DNA of 50,619 nt. Source: Planctomycetota bacterium. GTDB taxonomy: Bacteria; Planctomycetota; JAJSAM01. The DNA lies in contig JAJSAM010000067.1 of assembly GCA_024274785.1 (NCBI GenBank), positions 1 through 50,619 on the forward strand, in the 5' to 3' direction. Below the pieces are notes generated by a model. The model did no database searches and was not told where the DNA came from. It saw only the letters and a program-made list of their open reading frames with translations. Below are positions 1 through 7,889 of this stretch, piece after piece (the first letter of the stretch is position 1; each line of letters begins with the position of its first letter). A program made the position numbers and the translations under genes.

Positions 1-51
1 TCGTGCATCGCCTATCGGGCGCACTTGCGGGAGCAGATCCGGAGCCGTTGA
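1..51 (+). CDS. possible 3' end of a gene cut by the window edge
   Basis: Reading from base 1 there are 16 open codons (SCIAYRAHLREQIRSR) and then TGA at 49-51. This could be the C-terminus of a plus-strand protein that begins before the window. Sixteen codons are too few to name a family or to exclude chance in GC-rich DNA. Bases 52-224 show no convincing gene; a GATAAT hexamer at 160-165 could be a -10 element for the next gene. Confidence 0.2.
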   Translation, partial: SCIAYRAHLREQIRSR

Positions 52-224
52 AGAGCATCGCCGCGCGAGGCCTGACCCTCGGTCGGAGTTTCGTCGTCGC
101 CGAGGTCTTCCGGTTCGAGCATGTGGGGGAAGCAGGGTCGTTTCGCCGGAGTCCGGTAGGATAATCCTGATACCGTATTCCGCACAGTTCGGCCCGGTTC
201 GCTTTCAACCAGGGAGAAACAGGT

Positions 225-329
225 ATGGCTGGCAAGGGAAGTAAGGACAAGGGCAGCAAGGAAGACAAGAAGAAGCCCAGGTACACGGCCAAGGAAAAGC
301 GAAAGATGAAGAAGGACAAGAAGAAGTGA
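225..329 (+). CDS. 34-residue lysine-rich protein
   Basis: A short gene of 35 codons including TGA. AGGGAG at 211-216 lies 8 bases before the ATG, a good ribosome-binding site. The product has 15 lysines and 2 arginines in 34 residues, mixed with Gly, Ser, Asp and Glu, with one tyrosine and no hydrophobic stretch. It is therefore a highly charged, probably disordered, cytoplasmic peptide. The composition suggests binding to nucleic acid or ribosomes, but that is inference. It points toward the converging phosphonate operon. A GATAAT at 160-165 may be its promoter. No family is recognised; chance coding cannot be excluded, though the ribosome-binding site and the uniform composition argue for a gene. 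Confidence 0.55.
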   Translation: MAGKGSKDKGSKEDKKKPRYTAKEKRKMKKDKKK

Positions 330-385
330 TCGGAGACCGGTGAGCGATCCTGACACCGTTGGCCGTTCACCGGATCGACAAAGGG

Positions 386-1114
386 CTAGAGACTTGCGAG
401 CAATCGCTCGGCCTTCTCCAGGTCTTTCGGGAAGTCGATTTCCGTCCAGGGTTGCCCGGCGACGCTGATGTAGCGGGCCTCGATTCTCGGGAGGAGGGAG
501 TTTACCGCGGCTTCGTATTCATCGTCCCCGCCTCTGTTTTCGATGAACTTCTCGAGGTGGGCAATGAACTGCACCCGGAGCCTCGCGGAGAGGTTGAAGA
601 AGCCGACGCTCTCGCCCTCGAGATCGAAGCCGGGGGCGCCGCCTCGGTCGATGCGCAGCACGCGGTCGTCCGTGACGCCGAGGACCATCTCCTCGCCGGT
701 GTCGTCACTGGTCGGATCGAGGAGGAAAGTGAGCTCGGCGTTGCTTCCCGCGAGGTCCGCGAGCATCTTCGCCGGATAGAGCACATCCGCGTCCATCCAG
801 AGCGTGCTCTTGTCGAGGTCCTGCGCGTAGAGGCCGAGGAGCAGGGAGATGACGCTGCCCCGCCGATAGTCCGGGTTCTCGACATACGTGATCGCGAGGG
901 CGCCCCGGCGCTCGCCGAACCGTTCCCGGATCTGCTCTCCGCCGTGGCCCAGCACCACCACCACCCGCTCGATTCCCGCCGCGGCGAGGTGCTCGAGATG
1001 GCGCGCCATCAGCGTCCTGCCGCCGACTTCGACCAGGCACTTCGGCAGGTCTTTCCGCCCGAGTCGCTTGCCGACCCCGGCCGCGAGGATCACCGCGTCC
1101 TTCGTCCTCTCCAT
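386..1114 (-). CDS. nucleotidyltransferase (MobA/sugar-phosphate type), last gene of the phosphonate operon
   Basis: A 242-residue NTP transferase. The N-terminus carries the nucleotide-binding signature LAAGVGKRL (residues 10-18) with the TPK-like LPK at 23-25, and a metal-binding DAD at about 108-110. This resembles CTP-using enzymes such as phosphocholine cytidylyltransferases. The start chosen is the ATG at 1114, whose A is shared with the TGA of the transaminase (TGATG), implying translational coupling; an ATG five codons upstream is less likely. In this operon the likely job is to activate 2-aminoethylphosphonate as CMP-AEP for transfer to lipid or glycan, by analogy with PntC-type enzymes. 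The substrate is inferred. A second, more degenerate NTase domain is fused to the PEP mutase of the same operon. Confidence 0.85.
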   Translation of the reverse strand: MERTKDAVILAAGVGKRLGRKDLPKCLVEVGGRTLMARHLEHLAAAGIERVVVVLGHGGEQIRERFGERRGALAITYVENPDYRRGSVISLLLGLYAQDLDKSTLWMDADVLYPAKMLADLAGSNAELTFLLDPTSDDTGEEMVLGVTDDRVLRIDRGGAPGFDLEGESVGFFNLSARLRVQFIAHLEKFIENRGGDDEYEAAVNSLLPRIEARYISVAGQPWTEIDFPKDLEKAERLLASL

Positions 1115-2205
1115 CAGGCTTCGACCCATTCCCTCAAAGTGTCGAGCAGGCGCTGGTAGTCCTCCCGCGCAACGTTGCCCATGTTCGCGATGCGGAACGC
1201 CTCGGCCTCGATGCGGCCCTGCCCGGCATAGATCACGAAACCGCGCTCTTTCAGGTAGTCGTGAAGCCCGGTGTAGGTCTTGCCCTCGGGGAGGCGGATC
1301 GTCGTCAGGCAGTTGGAAAGCGGTGTGCCCGCCGGGAGCCAGAGAGGAAGGCCGATGCTCTCGTAGCCCTCTCGCAGGAACCTCGCGGCCTCACAGTAGC
1401 GGGCGATGCGGCCGGCGACCGTCTCCTCCTCGAGTTCGATCAGGGCCTGGCGGAGCGATACCACGAACGGCACCGCCGGGGTGAACGGCGTGCCGCGCTT
1501 CTCCTGCTTGTCATACAGGTTCACGAAGTCGAGGTAGACCGAGCGCGGACTCCAGGCACGGGCCTCTTCGAGCTTCTCGCGGCGGGCGTAGCAAAAGGAG
1601 AGGGCGGGCATCCCCTGGAAGTTCTTGCCGCCGGTGCCGGCGACGATATCGACGTTCGCCGCCTCGAGGTCGAGGGGGTCGCCGGCCAGACCGGAAACCG
1701 AATCGACCAGAAAGTTGAGCCCGTACTTCTTCGCCACCGCGCCACACTCGGCCACCGGGTTCAACAGCCCGGTGGTGGTCTCGTGGTGGATGACGCAGAG
1801 CGCCCCGAAGTCGTCGCGGCCCTCGCAGCGCCCGGCCAGCAGTGCCGGATCCGTCGCCTCGGTCCACGGCTGCGTGACCGCCTCGACCGGGATACCGTGG
1901 GCCGTCGCGATCTTCACGATCCGGTCGCCGTAGACGCCGTTATCGGAGACGAGCAGGGTCTTGCCCGCGGGAACGCCCGCCAGGATCATCGACTCCATGG
2001 CCGACGTGCCGGACCCGGCGATAAGCACCGCTGTCCAGACCGCGGGGTCCAGGTCCATGACGCGGACCAGCCGCTCGCGCACCTCGTCCTGCAGGGTGAA
2101 GTACTCGGGCTCCCGGTGGCAGAAGAGCGGGCCCGCCGCGGCATCGATCACCGCCTTCGAAACGTTCGTCGGCCCCGGGTTCAGCAGGATGATCCGGTCG
2201 CTCAT
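1114..2205 (-). CDS. phnW: 2-aminoethylphosphonate--pyruvate transaminase family enzyme
   Basis: A 363-residue PLP-dependent class V aminotransferase of the AEP transaminase type. It begins with the family-typical LLNPGPTNVS, has an SGTSAMES phosphate-binding turn near 65-72, the PLP-ring aspartate in LVDSVSG (D168) and the Schiff-base lysine in GGKNFQG (K194). In degraders PhnW turns AEP into phosphonoacetaldehyde. Here it sits between phosphonopyruvate decarboxylase and a nucleotidyltransferase, so it most likely runs in the biosynthetic direction, aminating phosphonoacetaldehyde to AEP. Its ATG overlaps the stop of the decarboxylase beta subunit by four bases, and its own stop is shared with the next start. 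Family confidence is high; the direction is inferred from context. Confidence 0.9.
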   Translation of the reverse strand: MSDRIILLNPGPTNVSKAVIDAAAGPLFCHREPEYFTLQDEVRERLVRVMDLDPAVWTAVLIAGSGTSAMESMILAGVPAGKTLLVSDNGVYGDRIVKIATAHGIPVEAVTQPWTEATDPALLAGRCEGRDDFGALCVIHHETTTGLLNPVAECGAVAKKYGLNFLVDSVSGLAGDPLDLEAANVDIVAGTGGKNFQGMPALSFCYARREKLEEARAWSPRSVYLDFVNLYDKQEKRGTPFTPAVPFVVSLRQALIELEEETVAGRIARYCEAARFLREGYESIGLPLWLPAGTPLSNCLTTIRLPEGKTYTGLHDYLKERGFVIYAGQGRIEAEAFRIANMGNVAREDYQRLLDTLREWVEA

Positions 2206-2771
2206 GGCCGGTCGCCCGTGGCCGCCACCCGCATCCGCGTGGCCAGATCCTCTGGCGTGACCTCGACCCGGCCGACCTCCCGCTGGTTGCCGGGGTCGAC
2301 CTTCATCAGGAGCATCGCCGGGCCCGAGCCCCCGAGCAGCTCGTCCGTGGCCCTGGCGACCGCATCGATGTCGTCGGCGCGGAAGACCCGCTCGTAGCCG
2401 CAGACCTTCGCCACCTGCTCGAGCGGCACGTCGCCGGCGATGGTCCTCTGGCCGCCGGTGGAGGCGTGGCGGCCGTTGTCGAAGACGAAGTGGTAGAAGT
2501 TCTCTGGTCCGATGACGCCGATGTTGGCCAGGCCGCCCAGGTTCATCAGGACGTTGCCGTCACCGTCGAACACCACCACGCGCTTTTCGGGCTGCGTGAC
2601 GGCGAGACCGAGGCCGATGGCGGAGGCCAGTCCCATGGAGCCGATCATGTAGAACCGCTCCGGGCGGTCGCCCGTGTTCCAGAGGTCGCGGCCGAGCATT
2701 CCGTTGCAGGCCACGGTGAGTGCGCCGTCGATCTTCGCAGCGACGATTTCGACTGCTTCCCAACGCTTCAT
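2202..2771 (-). CDS. phosphonopyruvate decarboxylase, TPP-binding (beta) subunit
   Basis: A 189-residue protein equal to the C-terminal half of thiamine-pyrophosphate decarboxylases. The TPP/Mg motif starts at GDGNV (70-74) and closes with FDNG (97-100), the expected spacing of about 30 residues. An upstream SMGLASAIGLGLA segment is also typical. Single-chain phosphonopyruvate decarboxylases carry this region fused behind the PYR domain; here it is a separate gene directly after the alpha subunit with a 4-base overlap. Together they should decarboxylate phosphonopyruvate to phosphonoacetaldehyde, the step that pulls the PEP mutase equilibrium forward. Sulfopyruvate decarboxylase (ComE type) is similarly split and cannot be excluded from sequence alone, but the neighbours favour phosphonopyruvate. 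Confidence 0.85.
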   Translation of the reverse strand: MKRWEAVEIVAAKIDGALTVACNGMLGRDLWNTGDRPERFYMIGSMGLASAIGLGLAVTQPEKRVVVFDGDGNVLMNLGGLANIGVIGPENFYHFVFDNGRHASTGGQRTIAGDVPLEQVAKVCGYERVFRADDIDAVARATDELLGGSGPAMLLMKVDPGNQREVGRVEVTPEDLATRMRVAATGDRP

Positions 2772-3262
2772 GCGGTCAGTATCCCCGGTTTGACCACGAG
2801 AGCGACCGGCTCCCGGGTCTCTTTCATGGTGGCGGTGAGCTTCGCGAGCTGCTCCTTCATCTGCTCCGGATCGAGGACCTCGAACGGGACCCCGACGAGC
2901 TTGAGTTGATCGAGCATGATCTCGCCGGTGATGAGATGCTCCGGCGCGTCCTTGCCCTCAAAGCCCAGCCAGGAGACGACGAAGAGCATCGGCACCCTGT
3001 TCATGCGCATCAGCGAGAGGATGGCGTTGATCGAGACCGAGAAGCCGGAGTTCTGGCAGAGCACTACCGGCTGGCGGCCGCCCATCCACGCTCCGGTGGC
3101 GAAACCGCAGGCGGCGTCCTCGCGCACGGCGGAGATGTAGACGTCCTCCGGCTCGTTCTCGAGGATCTTCACGGCGCCCTTCAGGAGCGAGCACGGCACC
3201 GTGGTGAAGAAGTCGTACCCCTGCTCCTTCAATTCGGCAACGAAGGCGGCGGCGTGACTCAT
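2768..3262 (-). CDS. phosphonopyruvate decarboxylase, PYR-domain (alpha) subunit
   Basis: A 164-residue protein matching the N-terminal pyrimidine-binding domain of TPP decarboxylases: a TTVPCSLLKG segment near 20-29, the conserved glutamate region VREDAACGFATG (57-63 onward) and LCQNSGFS near 68-75. It begins MSHAAAFV at the ATG at 3262, which overlaps the PEP mutase stop by four bases. The same frame stays open far upstream, but that extension is antisense to PEP mutase in another frame and reads as Arg/Gly-rich shadow, so it is not used. It needs the following beta gene to form an active site at the subunit interface. Confidence 0.85.
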   Translation of the reverse strand: MSHAAAFVAELKEQGYDFFTTVPCSLLKGAVKILENEPEDVYISAVREDAACGFATGAWMGGRQPVVLCQNSGFSVSINAILSLMRMNRVPMLFVVSWLGFEGKDAPEHLITGEIMLDQLKLVGVPFEVLDPEQMKEQLAKLTATMKETREPVALVVKPGILTA

Positions 3263-4941
3263 GGCTCGAGGACCCGGAGCGCGAGCTTCAGGTCTTCCTT
3301 GCTGTCGATCTCCAGCCAGCCCTTGTAGGTCTCCACCGTGGCGACGTCCTCGCCGCGGTCGATCAGTTCCTGCAGGAGGTGGGTCAGCCCGGCGGTCTTC
3401 GCGCTCGCGCCGCCGATGGTCTTCTCCCAGCCCGTGGCGGCCATCTCGTCGAGGATCGCCCGGACCTTCGCGGTGCCCGCGGCGGAGAGCTTCAGCATGC
3501 CGACGAATTCGGCGTGGGCCTCGTCGCGGGTGATGTCGCCGCTGACTCTCGTCGCCGTGCCCGGCGCGCGGGATGGGATGTAGCGGCGGCCCTCCGCGGG
3601 CGCATCCTTCTCCACCACGAGGTCCGGAGCGGAGATCTCGGGGCGCAGACCTTCGGGCTCGTCCCGGATGCTGCGATCCACGAGGAGCGAAATGTCGCGG
3701 TCGCTGCGCTGGAGGCGGTCGACGCAGGTGTGGTCGAAGACGATGTCGCCGTAGGTGATCAGCACGTTGCCGTCGAGTTCGGTCTTCGCGGCATGGAGGG
3801 AGCAGAGTTCGCCGGTCGTGGCGTAATCGTCGTTGTCGACGTAGCGCACGAAGTCGTGGGGGAACTTGTCCTTCAGGTACCCGCGGACCACGACCACGTC
3901 GTTGATGCCCTTCTGTCCGAGCGCCTCGATCTGGCGATCGAGGATGGTGCGGCCCTTGATCTCCATCAGGCACTTCGGCGTCTCCGCGACGAGATCGGCC
4001 AGCGAGGGGTGGGCGCCCGCGGCGAGGATCACGCCGCGCGTCGGGGCTTCGCCCTTCGGCATGAAGGCCGCCTCTTCCGCCTTCATCTCGGGCACACCGA
4101 CCAGGCGGTAGACCTCGGTCAGCGGGACGATGTGGGCATCCGCGGCGTTGGCGCGCTCGGCCTTGCGGATCTTGCCGAGGGCCTCCTGCATCGCCGGGAT
4201 CGAGGAGCGGAGTCCGTGGTTCGCGTAGATCACGATGCGGGAGCCGGCATCGAAGAGTTCCGTCGCCGTGACCATCGCGTAGGTCGTGGGGACGGTGACC
4301 AGCGGTACCGGGCTGTCCCAGCGCGAACAGAACTCGAGGATTTCGTCCGGCGTCTTGCTCTTGCTGTGGATCAGGATCATGTCCGCGCCGGCCTCGGCGT
4401 AGGCCATGCCGCGCTCGAGTGCCTCCGCCATGCCCCAACCGGCGATCAACGCCTCGGTGCGGGCGATGACGATGAAGTCCTCGTCTCGCCGGGCGTCCTT
4501 GCAGGCGCGGATCTTGCCGGCGTGCTCTTCGAGGGAGACGAGTTCGCGCTTCACCCCGGAGTAGAACGAGCAGCGCTTGGGGAAGATGTTGTCCTCTATG
4601 CAGACCGCGGCGATGCCGGCCGCCTCGTAGTCCTGCACCGTGCGGATCGCGTTCACCGCGTTCCCGTAGCCGGTGTCACAGTCGGCGACGACCGGGATGG
4701 TCGAGGCCCCCTGGATGAACCGGGCGGTGTCGAGGTTCTCGCTCATCGTCAGGATGTTCGCGTCCGGTACGCCGTGCGCCGCGGAGATCTCGAAACCGCT
4801 GGCCCAGATGCCGTCGAATCCTGCTTCCTCGACGATGCGCGCGGAAAGGCCGTCGTGGGCTCCGGCGATCAGACAGGGACGGTCCGCGGCGATCAGCTTG
4901 CGCAACGTGGACGTCCGGCGCTCATTCTTCACAGGTTCCAC
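3259..4941 (-). CDS. PEP mutase fused to a nucleotidyltransferase domain
   Basis: A 560-residue fusion. Residues about 10-290 are a PEP mutase/isocitrate-lyase-family barrel: IWASGFEIS, VPDAN (D60), the metal-binding DCDTGYGN (D87, D89), E116 and IARTEALIAGWG. Residues about 302-560 are an NTP transferase: LAAG (306-309), TPK (321-323) and YGDI with the metal Asp near 399. PEP mutase makes phosphonopyruvate from PEP, the first step of phosphonate synthesis. The start is GTG at 4941, with GGAGG at 4951-4955 nine bases upstream; in-frame sequence beyond it is not protein-like. Two oddities: the usual EDKx5NS motif reads EDNx5CS (residues 116-125), and the NTase signature lacks its usual Gly and Arg (AHPSL instead of xGxRL). 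It leads the five-gene minus-strand operon. Confidence 0.88.
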   Translation of the reverse strand: MEPVKNERRTSTLRKLIAADRPCLIAGAHDGLSARIVEEAGFDGIWASGFEISAAHGVPDANILTMSENLDTARFIQGASTIPVVADCDTGYGNAVNAIRTVQDYEAAGIAAVCIEDNIFPKRCSFYSGVKRELVSLEEHAGKIRACKDARRDEDFIVIARTEALIAGWGMAEALERGMAYAEAGADMILIHSKSKTPDEILEFCSRWDSPVPLVTVPTTYAMVTATELFDAGSRIVIYANHGLRSSIPAMQEALGKIRKAERANAADAHIVPLTEVYRLVGVPEMKAEEAAFMPKGEAPTRGVILAAGAHPSLADLVAETPKCLMEIKGRTILDRQIEALGQKGINDVVVVRGYLKDKFPHDFVRYVDNDDYATTGELCSLHAAKTELDGNVLITYGDIVFDHTCVDRLQRSDRDISLLVDRSIRDEPEGLRPEISAPDLVVEKDAPAEGRRYIPSRAPGTATRVSGDITRDEAHAEFVGMLKLSAAGTAKVRAILDEMAATGWEKTIGGASAKTAGLTHLLQELIDRGEDVATVETYKGWLEIDSKEDLKLALRVLEP

Positions 4942-4955
4942 CAGGGGATGCCTCC

Positions 4956-5453
4956 AAATGCGTTTTGGCCCGCAGGGGGCGAAGCCCTTATCTTGCTCGA
5001 AATGGCGGTTCTGAAGAAACTTCGATTGGGGATTCCGGCTTCCCGTGGCGACGGATGGCATCCAACCGGAGCAGCATGCCCGGTTTGCCGGTGGACAAGC
5101 TCCGGCCCTCGACAGCGGTCGGATCTCCCACTTCTCCAACGGCGGCATGGAGGTGCGCGGTGCGATCCGCCGCTACTCGGAAATGATCTGTCGCATCGAG
5201 GCCGGGGGTTTTGTCGGCCACAGCCTGCGCAAGAGGGTGCAGGCCGGAAAGGTCCGGGAGGACGCGGACCTGGATGCCATCGAGCGGCGGTTGCTCTCGA
5301 CGGTGCAGGTGGCAGCGACGCCTCTCTTGAAGAATCAGCCGGCACCGGAGCAGCGCGGATCTCGCCCCCGGGGCGACACTCGCGAGCCTGGAAACGTGCA
5401 TTGCCGCAGTAGTGAGAGGGCAGATGTCGCCAATGTCGCCCCCGGGGTGACGC
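4956..5453. other. 500-base intergenic stretch with two copies of a palindrome
   Basis: This gap lies between the phosphonate operon, whose promoter should be here, and the gene ending at 5454. Several frames are open on both strands but none has a family match or a good ribosome-binding site, so I call no gene. Near the right end, two related palindromes about 73 bases apart, TCGCCCCCGGGGCGA (5362-5376) and GTCGCCCCCGGGGTGAC (5435-5451), could form strong hairpins. The second lies just past the stop of the minus-strand gene at 5454 and could end its transcript, although no T-run follows. Confidence 0.5.
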
Positions 5454-6284
5454 CTACTCCGTCCGCAGCACCTCCGCCGCGTACTCCTCGAACGGGTCGT
5501 AGCCGGTCTTTACGCCGAGGTGGTCCAGGTTCACTCGCGAGAGCTTCTTCGCCTGCTCGTCGTTGAGGATACCCCGCAGGGCGCGGTCGGTGTCCTGCTT
5601 GATGCGCAGGATCTCGACGATGTACGCCTCGTCGCGGCCCGGGATCTTCTCGGTGAAGAGGGTCATGAAGACCGCCTTCACCCTGCCCTCCGGGTCCTCG
5701 GGATCGGTGAATGCGGCCACCAGGTCATCGACTATCGCGGTACCGTCCAGGCGCCGGGTCGAGAGCAGGTTGAACGATTCGTGCTTGGCGGCGTCGAACG
5801 CCTGCTCGACCTTGACGGTCTGCTCATCGGTCAGGTCGAACGCGGTCCTGAACTCCTCGAGCGACGGCTTCCATTCGCCTCCGCCCTGCTTCGGCAATTC
5901 GGCCATCTTCTTTTCCACCGCCCTGCTGACGGCCTCGTCGATGGCGGCATTGCCCATCGCCATTCCTTCGGCCCCTCGCGGAGCGATGACCGGCGCCTCG
6001 CGCACCGCCTTCGCCACGTCGTCGATCTCGTCGGCGAGGACGTCGAGCTTCCGCTCCACTGCCTCCCGCGCCTTGATCTCGTCCTCCTGCCGCGCTTCGA
6101 ACTCACGAAACTCGGAAACCAGCGCCAGCGGCGTCGCGCCGTTTTCCAGGGTGGGAACCGCGACCCGGTCCTCCACGTTCTCCAGGCGACCCTCCATCTG
6201 AATCAGGACCACCCCTTCGGCGATCGCGACCACGGTGACCAGGGCAAGCAGGACGGCGAGCGTCCTTCCGTTTTCATTTCTCAT
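5454..6284 (-). CDS. membrane-anchored coiled-coil protein of unknown function
   Basis: A 276-residue protein with a single N-terminal membrane segment (about residues 8-28) and a short cytoplasmic head, followed by a Glu/Lys/Arg-rich stretch predicted to be coiled coil (about 28-100). The C-terminal half contains FDLTDEQTVKVEQ, reminiscent of the LTxxQ motif of Spy/CpxP-like periplasmic proteins, but this resemblance is weak. The start is the ATG at 6284, with AGGAGG at 6290-6295 five bases upstream; an ATG five codons earlier has no such site. Its end lies close to a palindrome at 5435-5451. The downstream operon is separate. Function not recognised; a periplasm-facing structural or stress role is one possibility. 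Confidence 0.7.
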   Translation of the reverse strand: MRNENGRTLAVLLALVTVVAIAEGVVLIQMEGRLENVEDRVAVPTLENGATPLALVSEFREFEARQEDEIKAREAVERKLDVLADEIDDVAKAVREAPVIAPRGAEGMAMGNAAIDEAVSRAVEKKMAELPKQGGGEWKPSLEEFRTAFDLTDEQTVKVEQAFDAAKHESFNLLSTRRLDGTAIVDDLVAAFTDPEDPEGRVKAVFMTLFTEKIPGRDEAYIVEILRIKQDTDRALRGILNDEQAKKLSRVNLDHLGVKTGYDPFEEYAAEVLRTE

Positions 6285-6303
6285 GACTGCCTCCTGCAAA
6301 CCA

Positions 6304-6987
6304 CTACCGGGGCAGGGTGACGGAGGTTTCCCAGTTCCTGCTGCGAACGATCCGCCGGGCCTCCGCGGTCAGGACGCGCATCCGCTCCTCCAGTGCCCGG
6401 CATTCGGCGTCGAGCGCCTCCCCGTCGAGGTCCGGTGGAAGGTGGAGTGGTGCTCCCTCGAGGATGATCGTCTTCGCAAACGGCTTCGGGATGGTGAAGC
6501 GATCCCAGGAGCGGAGCCGCCAGTGCGGCCAGGATGCGACCGCACACGCCACCAACGGCAGACCGGAGCGGCTCGCGGCGAAGATGACCCCCCGCTGCAC
6601 CTGGTGGCGCGGCCCGCGGGGACCGTCCGGCGTGAAAGCGATGTTGTGGCCCTTCGCCGCCACCTTGAGCGTGCGCATCATGGCCGCCCGGCCCCCGCGC
6701 GTGCTCGATCCTCGTACCGGCACGAAACCGAGCCGTTTCACCACCCGGGCGATGAACTCCCCGTCCTGGTGCTTGCTGACGATGATCGCGATCTTCTTGA
6801 ACCGCTCGCTGTACGCCGGGACGAGCATCCCCGCATGCCAGAACGCGAAGATCGAGAGTTGCCCCTTGCGCTTCTGCTGCTCCTCCACGCCCTCCGGCAG
6901 CATGCGGAACCGCCAGGTCGACCCGAGCAACCGGATCAGCGGCGGCCCGAGCGCCTCAACCAGGGAGTGCAGGGTTTCCTTTTTCAC
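6304..6987 (-). CDS. lysophospholipid acyltransferase family protein (DUF374 type)
   Basis: A 227-residue protein with the DUF374/LPLAT pattern: FAFWHAGMLVP (catalytic His region, near residues 47-57), IVSKHQDGEFIARVV, RGSSTRGG and the signature FTPDGPRGPRHQVQRGV. Members transfer acyl chains in lipid A or phospholipid metabolism, and DUF374 proteins often sit near Kdo or lipid A genes. The start is GTG at 6987, which overlaps the TGA of the upstream Ppx/GppA gene (GTGA). It is therefore the last gene of an mgtE - ppx/gppA - acyltransferase operon. In-frame sequence upstream is antisense-type shadow and is excluded. Acceptor and acyl donor are unknown. Confidence 0.85.
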   Translation of the reverse strand: MKKETLHSLVEALGPPLIRLLGSTWRFRMLPEGVEEQQKRKGQLSIFAFWHAGMLVPAYSERFKKIAIIVSKHQDGEFIARVVKRLGFVPVRGSSTRGGRAAMMRTLKVAAKGHNIAFTPDGPRGPRHQVQRGVIFAASRSGLPLVACAVASWPHWRLRSWDRFTIPKPFAKTIILEGAPLHLPPDLDGEALDAECRALEERMRVLTAEARRIVRSRNWETSVTLPR

Positions 6988-7889
6988 TTTCCGCCCGCCT
7001 GCGCGATCTCCCGGAGCAGTCCGTGCCGGAGCCCTCGACTGCTCACCGAGAAATGCTCCACTCCGAGTTCCTCGAGAATCTGGACGAGCAGGACGCCGCC
7101 GCTGGTGATGATCGAGACCCGGTTCGGCGGCAGTCCGGGCAGATCGATCAACTCGGCGACGGAAAGCCCCTGCAGCCGCTCCACCAGGTTCGCCAGTTCC
7201 TGCCTCGTAAACTCCTGTCCTTCGACCAATTCCGCATCGTACCGCGTCAGCTTCCGGCGGATGGCGGCGAAAGTCGTGATCGTGCCGCCGACCACCGTGA
7301 CCCGCCGACCGTGCGCCGTGCGGGGGCCCAGGTCGGAAGGGATCACCTGGATCATTCGCACGAAGCAGGAGAGCAGGTCCTCGCTGGGAATCGCTTCTTT
7401 CAGTCGCGCCGCACCGATCGGCATCGACTCCACCCGCTCGAGCTTCCCTCCATCCGCAAGGACCAGCTCCGTGGAGGCCCCGCCGAGATCCAGGATGAGC
7501 AACGGATCGTCGTACGCCGGGCCGGAGACACCGGAGAAGGTGAGTTCCGCCTCCCGCCGCCCTTCGACGACCTCCACCGGAAACCCGAGCGCGCCTTCCG
7601 CCATGGAAAGAAACTCGTCCCGGTTCTCCGCCTCCCGCACCGCCGCCGTGGCCGCGGCCCGGGCGACGCTCACATTCAGGATTTCCGCCTTCCGCCGGCA
7701 TCCGTCGAGGATCTCCACCGTCCGTCGCATCGCCTGCGGCGTCAGGCGGCCGGACTGGTCGAGCCCCTCGCCGAGCCGGCTGGTGTGCGAGGTATCGTAG
7801 ATCACCCGGAAATCACCCTGCGGGAGAGGCTCGGCGACGCAGAGAAGCACCGAGTTGCTCCCGATGTCCAGGGCGGCGATGCGGCTCAT
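6984..7889 (-). CDS. Ppx/GppA-family phosphatase
   Basis: A 301-residue member of the exopolyphosphatase / guanosine pentaphosphatase family, which hydrolyses polyphosphate or pppGpp. The ASKHA-fold motifs are visible: AALDIGSNSVLL at the N-terminus (phosphate 1), ARAAATAAVREAENR near 75-90, VVEGRREAELTFSG, the LILDLGGASTELVL phosphate 2 loop, and VVGGTITTFA. At about 300 residues it is the short two-domain form without the C-terminal HD domain. The ATG overlaps the mgtE stop by four bases and its stop overlaps the acyltransferase GTG, so all three should be made from one transcript. Which substrate it prefers cannot be told from the sequence. Confidence 0.92.
   Translation of the reverse strand: MSRIAALDIGSNSVLLCVAEPLPQGDFRVIYDTSHTSRLGEGLDQSGRLTPQAMRRTVEILDGCRRKAEILNVSVARAAATAAVREAENRDEFLSMAEGALGFPVEVVEGRREAELTFSGVSGPAYDDPLLILDLGGASTELVLADGGKLERVESMPIGAARLKEAIPSEDLLSCFVRMIQVIPSDLGPRTAHGRRVTVVGGTITTFAAIRRKLTRYDAELVEGQEFTRQELANLVERLQGLSVAELIDLPGLPPNRVSIITSGGVLLVQILEELGVEHFSVSSRGLRHGLLREIAQAGGK

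Noticed and set aside
3379..5412. A 677-codon plus-strand frame over the PEP mutase gene
   Set aside because: Antisense to a protein with full PEP mutase and NTase motifs; no signature in its own translation.
5045..5566. A 173-codon plus-strand frame in the gap upstream of the phosphonate operon
   Set aside because: No ribosome-binding site or family motif; composition changes along its length and it overlaps the real gene at 5454 in antisense.
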